Of a DNA stretch of 64,000 nt, positions 20,801 through 35,800 are shown in pieces. The stretch's first letter is position 1; each line of letters begins with the position of its first letter. Position numbers and translations under genes: made by a program. The notes below the pieces were generated by a model that worked only from the letters and a program-made list of their open reading frames with translations, was not told the DNA's origin and ran no database searches. Source of the stretch: Limnomonas spitsbergensis (lineage: Eukaryota; Chlorophyta; Chlorophyceae; Chlamydomonadales); the NCBI GenBank assembly GCA_037349105.1, contig JAYJMM010000036.1:2392001-2456000 (forward strand). Direction: 5' to 3'.

Positions 20801-23800
20801 GGAGGCAAGGAGGAGCTAAGGCGGTAAATTACTCTGACATGTAACGCCGAATGTCCGAGTGGCTTAGCGCCACTCCTTGACATATATCCACACTTGGTCT
20901 GTGCGCCACACTTAATTCCCACACAATATGAATCCCACCACACCTTTTCGAATTCCACACGCACCTGGGCTGTTTTTCGCACCCGTTTGTTGTGTCTTAG
21001 CGTTCCAGGTTTTAGGGTTGGGCGGCCAGTTTCAAACCTTGTTAAGTCACAGCAGAAGAAAACACTCACCTCCCCCGCCTTCCCCAGCGTGTAGTAAGTA
21101 TCGGCCAAGCTTTGAGCGAGTTTTGCGTGATTGTCGTCGGGGTAGATCAGCTTTGCAATTGCCAAAGCTTGCTTGAACAGAATCTCCGCAAACTGTGGTA
21201 CATGCACGAGGTACGATTGGATCAGAGAGTGTTGGATCATGCAGTACATCTAATCCATGCGGTACATGCATGCGGTACAATCAGGGCACACAGAACATTA
21301 AGTTTCAGTGGTACATGCACGAGGTACAATTAGAGCATGCAGGACGCTTATCGCACGTATAACACGCGCAAGGTACAATCAGTGCTTGCAGTACATTCCT
21401 CCCTGCCCCCTCATTCCTCTCAATTCCTCCCTCCCTTCTCCCCCCCCTCCCCTCCCTCCTTGTCTTCCTTCTCTCGTCTCCCTGCTCCCCCCCTCGATCT
21501 CTCTCAACCCTCTTCCCATACATCCTCCCCCCCCTCAACCCCCCCTTCCTTTTCCCAAGTGCTCCCCGCCCCCCCCCCCCCCCCCCCCTTTTACCTCCCT
21601 ACTCCCTCTCCCCCGTAAACCGTTCCTCCCTTCTCCTCCCAGATCCCACAACTTCCCCTGTATTCTCCTGTCTGCTCCCTCCTCTCCCCCTTAATCCCTA
21701 CCTGCCTTCACCCCCCTGCTCCCTCCTCTCCCCCTTAATCCCTACCTGCCTTCACCCCCCTGCTCCCTCCTCTCCCCCTTAATCCCTACCTGCCTTCACA
21801 CCCTTGCTCCCTCCTCTCCCCCTTAATCCCTACCTGCCTTCACCCCCCTGCTCCCTCCTCTCCCCCTTAATCCCTACCTGCCTTCACCCCCCTGCTCCCT
21901 CCTCTCCCCCTTAATCCCTACCTGCCTTCACTCCCCTTCTCCCTCCTATATATCCCCCTTAATCCCTACCTGCCTTCACCCCCCTGCACCCTCCTCTCCC
22001 CCTTAATCCCTCCATGCCTTCACCCCCCTGCTCCCCCCTCTCCCCCTTAATCCCTACCTGCCTTCACCCCCCTGCTCCCTCCTATCCCCCTTAACCCCTA
22101 CCTGCCTTCACCCCCCTGCACCCTCCTCTCCCCCTTAATCCCTCCATGCCTTCACCCCCCTGCCCCCTCCTCTCCCCCTTAATCCCTACCTGCCTTCACC
22201 CCCCTTCTCCCTCCTCTCCCCCTTAATCCCTACCTGCCTTCACCCCCCTGTTCCCTCCTCTCCCCCTTAATCCCTACCTGCCTTCACCCCCCTGCTCCCT
22301 CCTCTACCCCTTAATCCCTACCTGCCTTCACCCCCCTGCTCCCCCCTCTCCCCCTTAACCCCTACCTGCCTTCACCCCCCTGTTACCTCCTCTCCCCTTT
22401 AATCCCTACCTGCCTTCACCCCCCTGCTTCCTCCTCTCCCCCTTAATCCCTACCTGCCTTCACCCCCCTGCTCCCTCCTCTCACCCTTAATCCTTACCTG
22501 CCTTCACCCCCCTGCCCCCCCCTCTCCCCCTTAATCCCTACCTGCCATCACCCCCCTTCTCCCTCCTCTCCCCCTTAATCCCTACCTGCCATCACCCCCC
22601 TGCTCCCTCCTCTCCCCCTTAATCCCTACCTGCCTTCACCCCCCTGCTCCCTCCTCTACCCCTTAATCCCTACCTGCCTTCACCCCCCTGCTCCCCCCTC
22701 TCCCCCTTAACCCCTACCTGCCTTCACCCCCCTGCTACCTCCTCTTCCCCTTAATCCCTACCTGCCTTCACCCCCCTGCTCCCTCCTCTCCCCTTTAATC
22801 CCTACCTGCCTTCACCCCCCTGCTCCCTCCTCTCCCCCTTCATCCCTACCTGCCTTCACCCCCCTGCTCCCTCCTCTCCCCCTTAATCCCTACCTGCCTT
22901 TACCCCCCTGATACCTCCTCTCCCCCTTAATCCCTACCTGCCTTCACCCCCCTGCTCCCTCCTCTCCCCCTTAATCCCTACCTGCCTTCACCCCCCTGCT
23001 CCCCCCTCTCCCCCTTAACCCCTACCTGCCTTCACCCCCCTGCTCCCTCCTCTTCCCCTTAATCCCTACCTGCCTTCACCCCCCTGCTCCCTCCTCTCCC
23101 CTTTAATCCCTACCTGCCTTCACCCCCCTGCTCCCTCCTCTCCCCCTTCATCCCTACCTGCCTTCACCCCCCTGCTCCCTCCTCTCCCCCTTAATCCCTA
23201 CCTGCCTTTACCCCCCTGATCCCTCCTCTCCCCCTTAATCCCTACCTGCCTTCACCCCCCTTCTCCCTCCTCTCCCCCTTAATCCCTACCTGCCTTCACC
23301 CCCCTGTTACCTCCTCTTCCCCTTAATCCCTACCTGCCTTCACCCCCCTGCTCCCCCCTCTCCCCCTTAATCCCTACCTGCCTTCACCCCCCTGCTCCCT
23401 CCTCTCCCCCTTAACCCCTACCTGCCTTCACCCCCCTGGTCCCCCCTCTCCCCCTTAACCCCTACCTGCCTTCACCCCCCTGGTCCCTCCTCCCCCCATT
23501 AATCCCTACCTGCCTTCACCCCCCTGCTCCCTCCTCTCCCCCTTAATCCCTACCTGCTTTTACTCCCCTGCTCCCTCCTCTCCCCCTTAATCCCTACCTG
23601 CCTTCACACCCTTGCTCCCTCCTCTCCCCCTTAATCCCTACCTGCCTTCACCCCCCTGCTCCCTCCTCTCCCCCTTAATCCCTACCTGCCTTCACCCCCC
23701 TGCTCCCTCCTCTCCCCCTTAATACCTACCTGCCTTCACCCCCCTTCTCCCTCCTATATATCCCCCTTAATCCCTACCTGCCTTCACCCCCCTGCACCCT

Positions 23801-26800
23801 CCTCTCCCCCTTAATCCCTCCATGCCTTCACCCCCCTGCTCCCCCCTCTCCCCCTTAATCCCTACCTGCCTTCACCCCCCTGCTCCCTCCTATCCCCCTT
23901 AACCCCTACCTGCCTTCACCCCCCTGAACCCTCCTCTCCCCCTTAATCCCTCCATGCCTTCACCCCCCTGCCCCCTCCTCTCCCCCTTAATCCCTACCTG
24001 CCTTCACCCCCCTGTTCCCTCCTCTCCCCCTTAATCCCTACCTGCCTTCACCCCCCTGTTCCCTCCTCTCCCCCTTAATCCCTACCTGCCTTCACCCCCC
24101 TGCTCCCTCCTCTCCCCCTTAATCCCTACCTGCCTTCACCCCCCTGCTCCCTCCTCTCCCCCTTAATCCCGACCTGCCTTCACCCCCCTGCTACCTCCTC
24201 TCCCCCTTAATCCCTACCTGCCTTCACCCCCCTGTTACCTCCTCTCCCCCTTAATCCCGACCTGCCTTCACCCCCCTGCTCCCTCCTCTCCCCCTTAATC
24301 CCTACCTGCCTTCACCCCCCTGCTCCCTCCTCTCACCCTTAATCCTTATCTGCCTTCACCCCCCTGCCCCCCCCTCTCCCCCTTAATCCCTACCTGCCAT
24401 CACCCCCCTTCTCCCTCCTCTCCCCCTTAATTACTACCTGCCATCACCCCCCTGCTCCCTCCTCTCCCCCTTAATCCCTACCTGCCTTCACCCCCCTGCT
24501 CCCTCCTCTACCCCTTAATCCCTACCTGCCTTCACCCCCCTGCTCCCCCCTCTCCCCCTTAACCCCTACCTGCCTTCACCCCCCTGCTACCTCCTCTTTC
24601 CCTTAATCCCTACCTGCCTTCACCCCCCTGCTCCCTCCTCTCCCCTTTAATCCCTACCTGCCTTCACCCCCCTGCTCCCTCCTCTCACCCTTCATCCCTA
24701 CCTGCCTTCACCCCCCTGCTCCCTCCTCTCCCCCTTAATCCCTACCTGCCTTTACCCCCCTGATCCCTCCTCTCCCCCTTAATCCCTACCTGCCTTCACC
24801 CCCCTGCTCCCTCCTCTCCCCCTTAATCCCTACCTGCCTTCACCCCCCTGCTCCCCCCTCTCCCCCTTAACCCCTACCTGCCTTCACCCCCCTGCTCCCT
24901 CCTCTTCCCCTTAATCCCTACCTGCCTTCACCCCCCTGCTCCCTCCTCTCCCCTTTAATCCCTACCTGCCTTCACCCCCCTGCTCCCTCCTCTCCCCCTT
25001 CATCCCTACCTGCCTTCACCCCCCTGCTCCCTCCTCTCCCCCTTAATCCCTACCTGCCTTCACCCCCCTGTTCCCTCCTCTCCCCCTTAATCCCTACCTG
25101 CCTTCACCCCCCTGCTCCCCCCTCTCCCCCTTAACCCCTACCTGCCTTCACCCCCCTGCTCCCTCCTCTTCCCCTTAATCCCTACCTGCCTTCACCCCCC
25201 TGCTCCCTCCTCTCCCCTTTAATCCCTACCTGCCTTCACCCCCCTGCTCCCTCCTCTCCCCCTTCATCCCTACCTGCCTTCACCCCCCTGCTCCCTCCTC
25301 TCCCCCTTAATCCCTACCTGCCTTCACCCCCCTGATCCCTCCTCTCCCCCTTAATCCCTACCTGCCTTCACCCCCCTTCTCCCTCCTCTCCCCCTTAATC
25401 CCTACCTGCCTTCACCCCCCTGCTCCCTCCTCTTCCCCTTAATCCCTACCTGCCTTCACCCCCCTGCTCCCCCCTCTCCCCCTTAATCCCTACCTGCCTT
25501 CACCCCCCTGCTCCCTCCTCTCCCCCTTAACCCCTACCTGCCTTCACCCCCCTGGTCCCCCCTCTCCCCCTTAACCCCTACCTGCCTTCACCCCCCTGGT
25601 CCCTCCTCTCCCCCTTAATCCCTACCTGCCTTCACCCCCCTGCTCCCTCCTCTCCCCCTTAATCCCTACCTGCTTTTACTCCCCTGCTCCCTCCTCTCCA
25701 CCTCATTCCGTCCCTTCCCCCCCCCCCCCCCCCCCCCCCTTTGAATCCCCTCCTGCCCCCATCCCCCTGCTCCCTCTCCCCCTCAATCCCTCCCCCTATC
25801 TTCTCCCTGCCCCCCCCCCCCCCCCCCCCTTCCTCCCTCCCTCCCATCTTCTCCATGCCCCCCCCCCCCCCCCCTTCCTCCTTCCCTCCCATCTTCTCCA
25901 TGCCCCCCCCCCCTTCCTCCCTCCCTCCCTTCTCCTCCACACCCCCCTCCTCAATCCCTCCCTCCCACACCTCTAGCATCTCTAGGGATTCCCTGGTGAG
26001 TGCCTCATGCATCGCGTCCTCGGCTGTCTCTCTTTGCCTCTTGACCAGAGCCTTCAGATGGAGCTAGCAGTTACAGAGGAATGAAGGGGGGGGGCACATG
26101 GCGGTTACACATGCATAACTTCATTAATTTGGAATGGTGAGGGCTTGCACCGTGTCAGATACTCACAGGTGAAGTCAAGGCACCCAGGTGGCGGAAGGAG
26201 TGACCACATAAAAGATGATGGAGTGATAGCACACAGTCACAGCAAACATGGTCAATCATCACACTTTTCAAAAGGAGCATATATCTGGCATCACACATGC
26301 CACAATAATCACATTTCGTGTGTGCATGCACTATCATCACATGCAAACATGCCGTGTACATGCATCACACATCACACTGTTCACACATGTCACACTGTTC
26401 ACACCTGCACTCCCTTGGTGAGGAAGGAGTCACGGCCCAGCCTCTCCTTGAAGGTGGTGAATGCACGAGTCTGGTACTGGGCCACCTGTCCGGGGGGGCA
26501 GGGTGTGAACAGGTGAAATGTGATGTGCGAACGGGTGGAAATTTGTGTTGTTAAGTGATATGGGTGAAAAGGTTGAAAAGGGTATGATGTGGATTGTAAG
26601 GGGGATACTAACCTGGTCACCAGTGCGCTATCCATGTGCCCACACCAAATGTCCACACCATTTGTCCACACCTCAAGTCCACACCACACTTCCGCACCAC
26701 ATGTCCACACCACACCTCCGCACCACATGTCCACACCACATGCCCCCGCCACAGTCATACCATGTATCCACACCAAGAATGCACTCACCTTGTCCACACC

Positions 26801-29800
26801 AAGTATCACCACATACTTTCTACGCGGCCTAGTCGTCCCTACTTATTTGGTTCACACTTCCCCCCCTTGGCCTTCTAGTTATGTTTTCGGTTGTCTTCTC
26901 TGCTGTCCCCTACTCTCCGGTTCTGTCTTCTGTGCTACTTAAATTGTTTAACCGTTTTCCCTCTCTCTGTGTTTGTGCTTCTTTGGTTTGGCCCTGTATT
27001 GCTTGTTTTATTTATGTTTTAGTTGTTGTTGTTGGTTTCCACCCCGGTTCGCTCTGCCTGGCCCTTTCGCAAAAGGCTGTGGGTCAATGTGCTCAATTTG
27101 TAACAACAACAAATATCCATGTACATTTATTTCCATACCACGTGACCACAGCCCACACCTTTCTGATGAGGCTGTCTTCTCTTGAGAGGAACTTGGATAT
27201 GAACATGAGGCTACGCAGCTGGTCCAGTCTGCAGGACAGGCGATACGCACACATTTTCAGACCACCCCAAAGCACAGGCAGTACACATACATTTTTGGGA
27301 CAGCCTAATACGGTACAGGCAGTACATACTCAGATGTACTGGTTTGCGGTACATATGCAACGACACCGGTGTACATCAACGAAAAAGTCGTTTTTGACAG
27401 TTTGTTTTGTCAAACCGGTAGCAGATAAATATAACTCCGATGGGATCACTTTCAGGTCCATGCATGATGCACATGACACATGTCAGATCTATGTTAGATC
27501 TATGTTAGATCCATGTTGGACCCTTCGGATCCACCCACTTCCTGAACTGTAGTAGGTTGGTTCCGATGGCCAGGATCCGCTGCGCGTCTGCATCGGCCTC
27601 CTTGTGATGATCCATAAGCCGCCGTACATCTGCCAGCCTGGCAAGACAGGCCAGGGGGCAAAATGTGTGTGGATAGGTTGAAATGAAGAGGGGGAAAGCG
27701 GAGATTCATGAGCCGCCGTACATCTGCCAGCCTGGCAAGACAGGCAGGGGGGCAGAAAGTGTGTGGATAGGGTGAAATGAAGAGGGGGGAAAGCGGAGAT
27801 CCATGAGCCGCCACATACCTGCCAGCCTGGCACGACAGGCAGGGGGCAAAATTTGTGTGGATAGGGTGAAATGAAGAGGAAACAAGTGTAAGGATAGGGT
27901 TAAATAAAGAAAGGAAAAGCGGAGGTTCATGCCTCCTGCACCGCCGTTCAACCGCCAGCCGGTCGCTATGTTGTATATCTTGGGAAAAAGGCTGGAGGGA
28001 CATGAACAAGCGCATTTTGACCAGCTCTTGCCGCTTCATGGACACCAAGCATCAAGCATAGGGCAACGTGCCCTTGTTGACACATGCAACACGTTGATAT
28101 TGACATATTGACAGAGACGTGGAACCCAGAACCAGTATGCATCCATGAGCTCCAAAGCTCCACCAGAATGAAGCAACGGCATTGCTCTTGCTTGGACTGA
28201 ACAAAGTTCCCATCGCACTCGTCACTTTCCCATCACACTTCCCACCATCTCATCACACTTCCCACCCTCCGATCACACTTCTCACCTTCCGAGCGCCTCC
28301 AATGTTGCCACGTTATCCGAACCGTACGAAAGGAGCCACAAGCGGTACACGTCGGCGAGCACAGCCTCGGCCTCAATCACGCGATCGCCTTTCAGCAGGA
28401 TCTGAAGCAGCGGGTGTGGAAGCAAAAGTGTGAACATGCAATTTCTTGGATATAATTACCGTGCATAAAGTGTGGACATGTGACACCTGACAGCTAACAC
28501 CGCATTCTTTATACAAAATGTGACCACCTTCATTTGATGCATGTGCACACCAGAGTCCCACACATTTCCACACTGATGTGGTAGATTATAGTTTAGGTTG
28601 AAGGACTTACACCTCTGACTGTGCACCCTTGTACATCCCTCTGACTGTGCACCCTTGTACATCCCTCTGACTGTGCACCCTTGTACATCCCTCTGACTGT
28701 GCACCCTTGTCCACACCTCTGACTGTGCACCCTTGTACATCCCTCTGACTGTGCGCCCTTGTACATCCCTCTGACTGTGCACCCTTGTACATCCCTCTGA
28801 CTGTGCACCCTTGTCCACACCTCTGACTGTGCAACCTTGCTCACACCTCTGACTGTTCACCCGTGTTCACACCTCTGGCGGTTCACCCTTATTCACACCT
28901 CTGACTGCAACGTCCGCGTCTCCAAGGTGAGCGGATGGCTGGCGCCCAGCTGCGTCGTCCGGATTTTAAGCGCCCTCGTCATCATGTGGCTTGCCTGGTC
29001 CTCCCTCTCATCAGAGTACATGGCGTGGTAGCTGCAGAAGTATAAATCAATGAATGCAGAAAGTGTGGATGATTGGGTGCAGATTAAGTGTGGGAAACGA
29101 CCAGGTAAATGTGTGAATGGTGGGGCATGTTGCCGTGATCTGTCTGGGAGGACGTATCATCATCTGACTGGCCTGATCCATCCTTATCCAGTCCTTGAAA
29201 ATATTTGGAAGTGTTGTGGTGAAATGAAAAACGACTGACAGCTCAGGCTACCCCGATGCTGCCCCTGAAATCTCAATGTCTGGGGGGAGGGCAGTGGGGG
29301 GGGAGGGTAAGATAAAACACCTAAAGACGTGGATTGTGGATGTTGAAACTAGCTTAAAGTGTGAAGTGGATTTGGAGAGGCTGGCGATCAAATCGAAAGC
29401 CTGGGTACTGTAAGTGTGAACTGAAAATCCTTCCACCCTTTTGTGTTCATACCCGCATACTGCCAGGGCATGGTAGCAAGCCGCCGCCAGCAGGCTGTCC
29501 TCGCCCTCGAGGCCCAGCACAACCTCCAGCGCCTCCTTCACCCTGGCCTGTGACTCGTCGTACAAATGCTGTGAGAAAAGAGTGGGGGTAAAGAGTGAGA
29601 TGAATGCTGTGGGAAAGAGTGGGGGTGAAGAGTATGATCAATTCTGTGAGAAAAGAGTGGGTTGAGAGAAGGATGAAGAGTGGGACTTGGAAGAGAAGAC
29701 GTGCGAGAGACGCAGTGATAACAAGCACTCCGATTGGAAGGCGAGGCTGGCTGACCACACTTCCCCACACACCTCCACACTGATTCACACAATTTCTGCA

Positions 29801-32800
29801 CCGACATGTGGGCACCCAAAGATTCAAATGATGGACAGCTGCATGCAGCCCTGAAAATGAAAGGAAGAAAACGATGCCCTTACGTGCTCGAGGAGGTTTA
29901 GGAAGCAACGTAGGTTAGGACCGGAGCAGATCTCCTACTTATCCTTCACGCTCCCCCCCACACAAAAATAACTTCCTCCCCACCCTTCCCCACATTTCCA
30001 CCCTGTTCACACCTGTACTGCACTGATCATTGCCAGCTGCATGCACGCCGCAATCTTGGCCCTCAGGAGAGAGATGGGGGGCGCTCCTAGCTGTCCCAGT
30101 GGCAGGCCCGGCTGGTGCAGGCCCGGGGGCAGGCCCAGCTGGGGCAGGCCCGGCTGAGGCAGGCCCGTAAGCAGACCCGGCTGGGGCAGGCCCACGGGAA
30201 GGCCCGGCTGGGGCAGGCCCAGGGGCAGGCCTGGGATTGAGCCCAGGGGCTGACCTAGGGGCAGGCCCAGAGGTACCTCCATCATCTTGCGAGTGAGCAT
30301 CTCAGCCTGCAACAACGTTTTTTGAATGGGGGGGGATATTTGGTTTGAAAAAAGGGCGATAACTGTTGCGTCATTTTCATATATGGTTAGGTTATGGTAA
30401 TTTGTACAAATCCACACAAACAACAACAGGGATTCCACTCCTCTAGGAGTTGGGTCGCCCAGCCCTGAAAGAGCAGGACTTGCACGTCACCGACGAAGGG
30501 AGAATGTGCCGTAAAATCGGTTTGACTATGCGTTTCTCCATTATTTTTGGAGACGCGTGCAGGGGTGCACAACAGAATAATAATTTACGACAATTTAAGG
30601 GTGCTTAGAGTCCTTAGAGGGGTGTTTCCAGCACCAGATGTCAAAAATATCCAGCTGCATGGGCGCGGAGTTAGGTTCTTTTTGCCTGCACGACGAATTT
30701 GATATACAAGTTCTCAACAGGGGTGGGTGGACCCTATCCCGTTTCCCGGCCAAGGGGAAGAAGTAGAGCCCCCGTAACACTCAGACCGACCACTAGCCCC
30801 CTCCCCACACTATGATTGCTTCACACTATTGCTGCCCCAACGTGATCTGTGTCTGCGCCGGTTTCCACTTCACCTGCACATGTACCATGCATCAAGTGTG
30901 ATATTATGTTGGAATGTCCACACTTCCAGCAGTACACCTCCTTGCAGGTGCAGTACAGTGCGGTACGGGGCATAGATAGGCTTTTTGTGGACCAGGGGAG
31001 CGGCACAGCCTCTTTCTCTTGGACTCAAAAAAGTTGGGGGCCGGCGGCCTTAGAACCTTAGAACACTCGAGACGTTTACACAAAAAAACAGCCCGGGTGT
31101 GCATGTGCTTCTCGTCGTCAAGTGTGCTTACAAACGATGCCACGTGATAAAGTGTGGTAAGAAAATGAAGCCACGTGATGAATTATGAAAAAATGTTATC
31201 ACATGAGGAGGTGTGGCAAAATATCACAACACACGTGGAGGTGAAATGAAAACCGACAACATGTGAGAAAGTGTGATAAAAATTGTACCACGTGAGGAAG
31301 CACTCATTTTAGGGGTAAATGAAATGTGAGACCGTGAGCTAAGACTCCCGTTGACTCGAATCAACAAAAAAAATTGTCATTTGTGTCCACACCTGCATGC
31401 AGTACTTCCACATTTGTCAGTCATGTTTCACACCTCTGAGCCATGCTTCACACCTTTGTATAGCTCTTGCCCTCCAAGACCATGACTTGCGCCAAGGTCA
31501 TCATGCCCTCAAAGAAGTCCTCGCCCAGCTCCGCCCAGCTCATGATGGAGACGAAACCCTGCAGCGCGAGTTGTGGATTAGGGTTTTCACGCATGTACGC
31601 AAACCCTATGGGCGGGGAGGTGGCGGTTTGGAAGTTCAAAGTAGTCCTCGCACAGCTCTACGCTCACCGGTATGGAAATCTTTGAAGGTTAGTGTTCACA
31701 CTCCCCAGCACCCACACACAGATTGGGATCACATATCCCACCCCACACACACAGGTGTGTATTCACACTTCCCATCACCCACACACACGTTGGGATCACA
31801 CATCCCACCCCCACACACAGGTGTGCATTCACACTTCCCATCACCCACACACACGTTGGGATCACACTTCCCACCCCCCACCCACAGGTGTGTATACACA
31901 CTTCCCACCACCCACGCACATGTTGGGATCACACTTCCCACCCCCACACACAGGTGTATATTCACACTTCCCAACACCCACACACTCGTTGGGATCACAC
32001 ATCCCACCCCCACACACAGGTGTGTATACACACTTCCCACCACCCACACACATGTTGGGATCACACTTCCCACCCCCCACCCACAGGTGTGTATTCACAC
32101 TTCCCACCACCCACGCACATGTTGGGATCACACTTCCCACCATCCACCCACATGTTGGGATCACACTTCCCACCACCCACACACATGTTGGGATCACACT
32201 TCCCACCCCCCACACACATGGTGGGATCACACTTCCCACCCCCCTCACACATGTGTATATTCACACTTCCCACCATCCACACATATGTTGGGATCACACT
32301 TCCCACCACCCACACACAGGTGTGTATTCACACTTCATATCACCCGCATACAGTGCATGTATACACTTCCCACCACCCAACCTCAGGTGTATGTTCACAC
32401 TTCCCACCACCCACCTGCAGCTTATGTTCGGCATCCCTGACCGCTCCCCGCTCCCGTGAGAGAAGTCCCGATAGTAAGAACCAGCCCGCCTCATCACGCG
32501 GGTGTAGATCACGCTTGTTGAGCTGGGGAAGGGGTGTGAACAAGTGTGGAAGGGCATCACACCGTCAAGAGTGACGCAACATGGGATGGGAGGCCTCAGC
32601 GGTACCGTGGAGGCATGGAACAAGAGCGGGGTGGGGCAAAAGTAATTATACAGGTATTACCTTGGGAATGTTATATAATTCTTTCCCCTTGAAGAATGTA
32701 ATGAAGAGAGCCTTCCCCAAGAAGTTTTTCATAATACCGGAAAATAAGGTACGAGCAATAACGGGTAAAAGGAAACGTCGTCGAAAATTGTTGTCTAAAA

Positions 32801-35800
32801 TTGTTTGAATCACTGATGTTCACACTCTAATAAGACACACAAAAGAACGACGGCTAGGCAGAGCGACTGGGGGCAAAGCCAGCAGCATCTCAAGGAGCCA
32901 AAAAGGCAACCGGAAAAAGCACGTACCCTGTCCATGTGATATTTGACCTGCTTTAATGCAGCGTCCGCCTCTCCAAAGCGGCACGAAATGTACATCAGCA
33001 TGGCGTGCCTGCAAGTGTAAGCATGGTTTGGCAATGTTTGGTACAAGTGTGATATGTATGACTGCATGTGCTGTCCATGATGTCTAACCGTCACGTAGTG
33101 TACACTGGAAAGACATGTCTACAAGTGTGAATCAGTGTGAAAATATGTGACAGTCAGTGTGAAATAGTGTGTTCACGTGTGTGTTTTTGCCATGCCAAGC
33201 GAGCATGTAATATATGTCGGTATGGCAGGGCTGTAAGTGTGAAACCGGTTTGGACATATTGTACGACGTAATAAAGTGTGACATATGTAGTGTTGCAACT
33301 AGTGTTTGTTTTTCGTTTTTCAGCTACGTTTCAGCTACCTAGGCCCAGGCTTGGTCCCAATCAGGCCTTTGGGGGCCGTGGGGCGACCTTCCCAATTTGG
33401 CCTTGTAACCCCCAAAAGAAACTCTGATAGCGACTGTCCTTGCGTGTGGAAGGTAGTGCATCACTCGCACAGTGCTTCCTATCTCGGCTATGAGTTCACC
33501 TCTGGCAGGCTGCCTTGCAGCCACCGAAAGCCCGATTGGGGCCATACCCGGACTGGCATACTACTGGTAGCCATAGCAGCATGGCTGGCCACATATGGGG
33601 CCTCCGTCCACAGAGGCTGGAGTGTAGCTGACATGTAGCTAAGTCACGAAAAAAGAAACGCGGCACAAACACGAAACGACTTGTGCGTGCGCGGCTCGGT
33701 CACGGCTTGCAGCCATGTATGCTTGTGGATGTGTGAACACAGGCATGCCGGATGTGTGAACGTAGGCATGCCGGATGTGTGAACACAGGCATGCCGGATG
33801 TGTGAACGTAGGCATGCCGGATGTGTGAACACAGGCATGCCGGATGTGTGAACGTAGGCATGCCGGATGTGTGAAAGTAGGCATGCCGAATGTGTGAACA
33901 CAGGCATGCAGGATGTGTGAACACATGCCTGCCTCATGCCCTCATTTTGAACACAACCCTGTCTGATGCGTGAACACAATCCCTTTAGCCACCAACGTCG
34001 TGATGTCCATTCATATAAATGAGCCCCTTGGTAGATTCCCTAATGGCAGCAGGGCTTTTCTCTCAAAAAAATGAAATCAGCACACTTCTACACAATGCAT
34101 CAAACAAATGAACCTTTTCCTTTCTAGCACTATGGGCATTTCAAAGAAGTTGAAGATACCTGCTCGTTAACCAGCATAGCCACTGGATTAGCAGCTTCAG
34201 TCAGTACGCCAGTCACAAATTTGACCCATGTCAATGAAAAAAGAATAAAGAAAACTACTCTCCGCGGGGGGCGCGAGGGTTAAGGAAACAGTGCGGCATG
34301 TACCTAGGCCGCGCCGTTACCTTAATATGTCACACAAGTATCTCACACTTACGCTTGCATATTCCACACTGCTTCACACAAGTGTCCCACACTCACGCTC
34401 GCACATTCCACACTGCTTCACACAAGTGTCCCACACTCACGCTCTAGACGATTCGAAGAACCTGTGGGGCTGCATATTGGCATGCATGAGCTCCACCTGA
34501 CGCATGTCTGCCTTAGTGCCAGCCAGCAACGAGTCCTGCGCATGTTAAGGGTTAAGGGTGTAGGGTTAGGGTTTAGGGTTTAGTATTAGGGTTTCACGAT
34601 TAGGGTTCAGGGTTTACGGCTTAGGGTTTAGGGCTGGGGTTTAGGGTAGAACCTGGGCTAGTCATGCACATTGTTTTGCGTTTTTCATGAATGCAAGAAA
34701 GGAATGCTGCTAGCGACCAAAATTCACAATGTTCAAGGCATGCTGGCCTGGAAGCGGTCAGCTAGCAATAATGCACGTCACTGATTAGGTAGAGTGCTTC
34801 AGCTAAAATTCAGCTACACCACAACCTACGGCCGTACGGGGCCGGCCGGTGCCACAAGCCCTGCTGCTCTGGCCACTAGTCGCAGACCAGTCACAGTTTG
34901 GTCCCAATTTACTGCCTGGTGGCCCCCATGTGGGCCCCCCTAAGGTGCTTTGGCACGTACTAAAATAAATACTGATGCACGTGCAGGGAGGGACGCTATC
35001 ACTCGTACATGAGCAGGACTCGTTGTACACTGTACTGCTTCCCTTGACCCATACAATATATATAATGCGTCCCCACTTGCCATTTTGATACAAGGCTGGA
35101 AATTGTGAAACCGACCTTAATTTTGACGACGAAGGATGCAAGGCTGCTGTCACCGGACGACCTCTGCAGCTCACGGAGTAGCACCAAGCGGTCTGACTCC
35201 CTGTAGGCAAGATACAATTTTCCGTGACATCAATAAAGAAATGAAGAAATACATCCGCAAACGAATTTCCCGTAACACAATGAAATAAATATGCAAACAA
35301 GTGCGTGGATCGAGGAAGCCGCCCATTTTGGCCGACACCCGGTAGGCAAAGCACTATTTTTCAGAAGAAAGAAAGAAATCTATGGAACAAACACAACTAA
35401 GAAAAACAAACACAACTGAGAAAAACAAACAAAACTAAGAAAAACAAACAAAACTAAGGCCCGCAAGGGCGTGAGGGTTGAAGGAAACCATGACATCAAA
35501 TATGCATACCACAGACGTCTTTTGCCACTGAATGGGATTTTTTTCACCGTACAGTCTTAGAGTTGTTTGCTCAAGCCAGCAGGGGCCATAAATAGCTTTA
35601 AATAATGTCCGTGAAGTCTCTTCAATAAAAATCTGGCGCTACGCCTCCAAGATTAGGCGTAGAAGTTTCAGTGTTGGGTGGGAACACATGCTGCAGGATA
35701 AAACCGATACCAGTACAGGTGTGAGAATGTGTGGGAAACTTGTGCGGTACTCATACTCACAATCCATAACTTCAGATAAGCCACGCGACCCTGACATTAT

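Noticed and set aside
28608..28898. CRISPR-like 26-bp array
   Set aside because: No unique spacers and derived from an exon edge.
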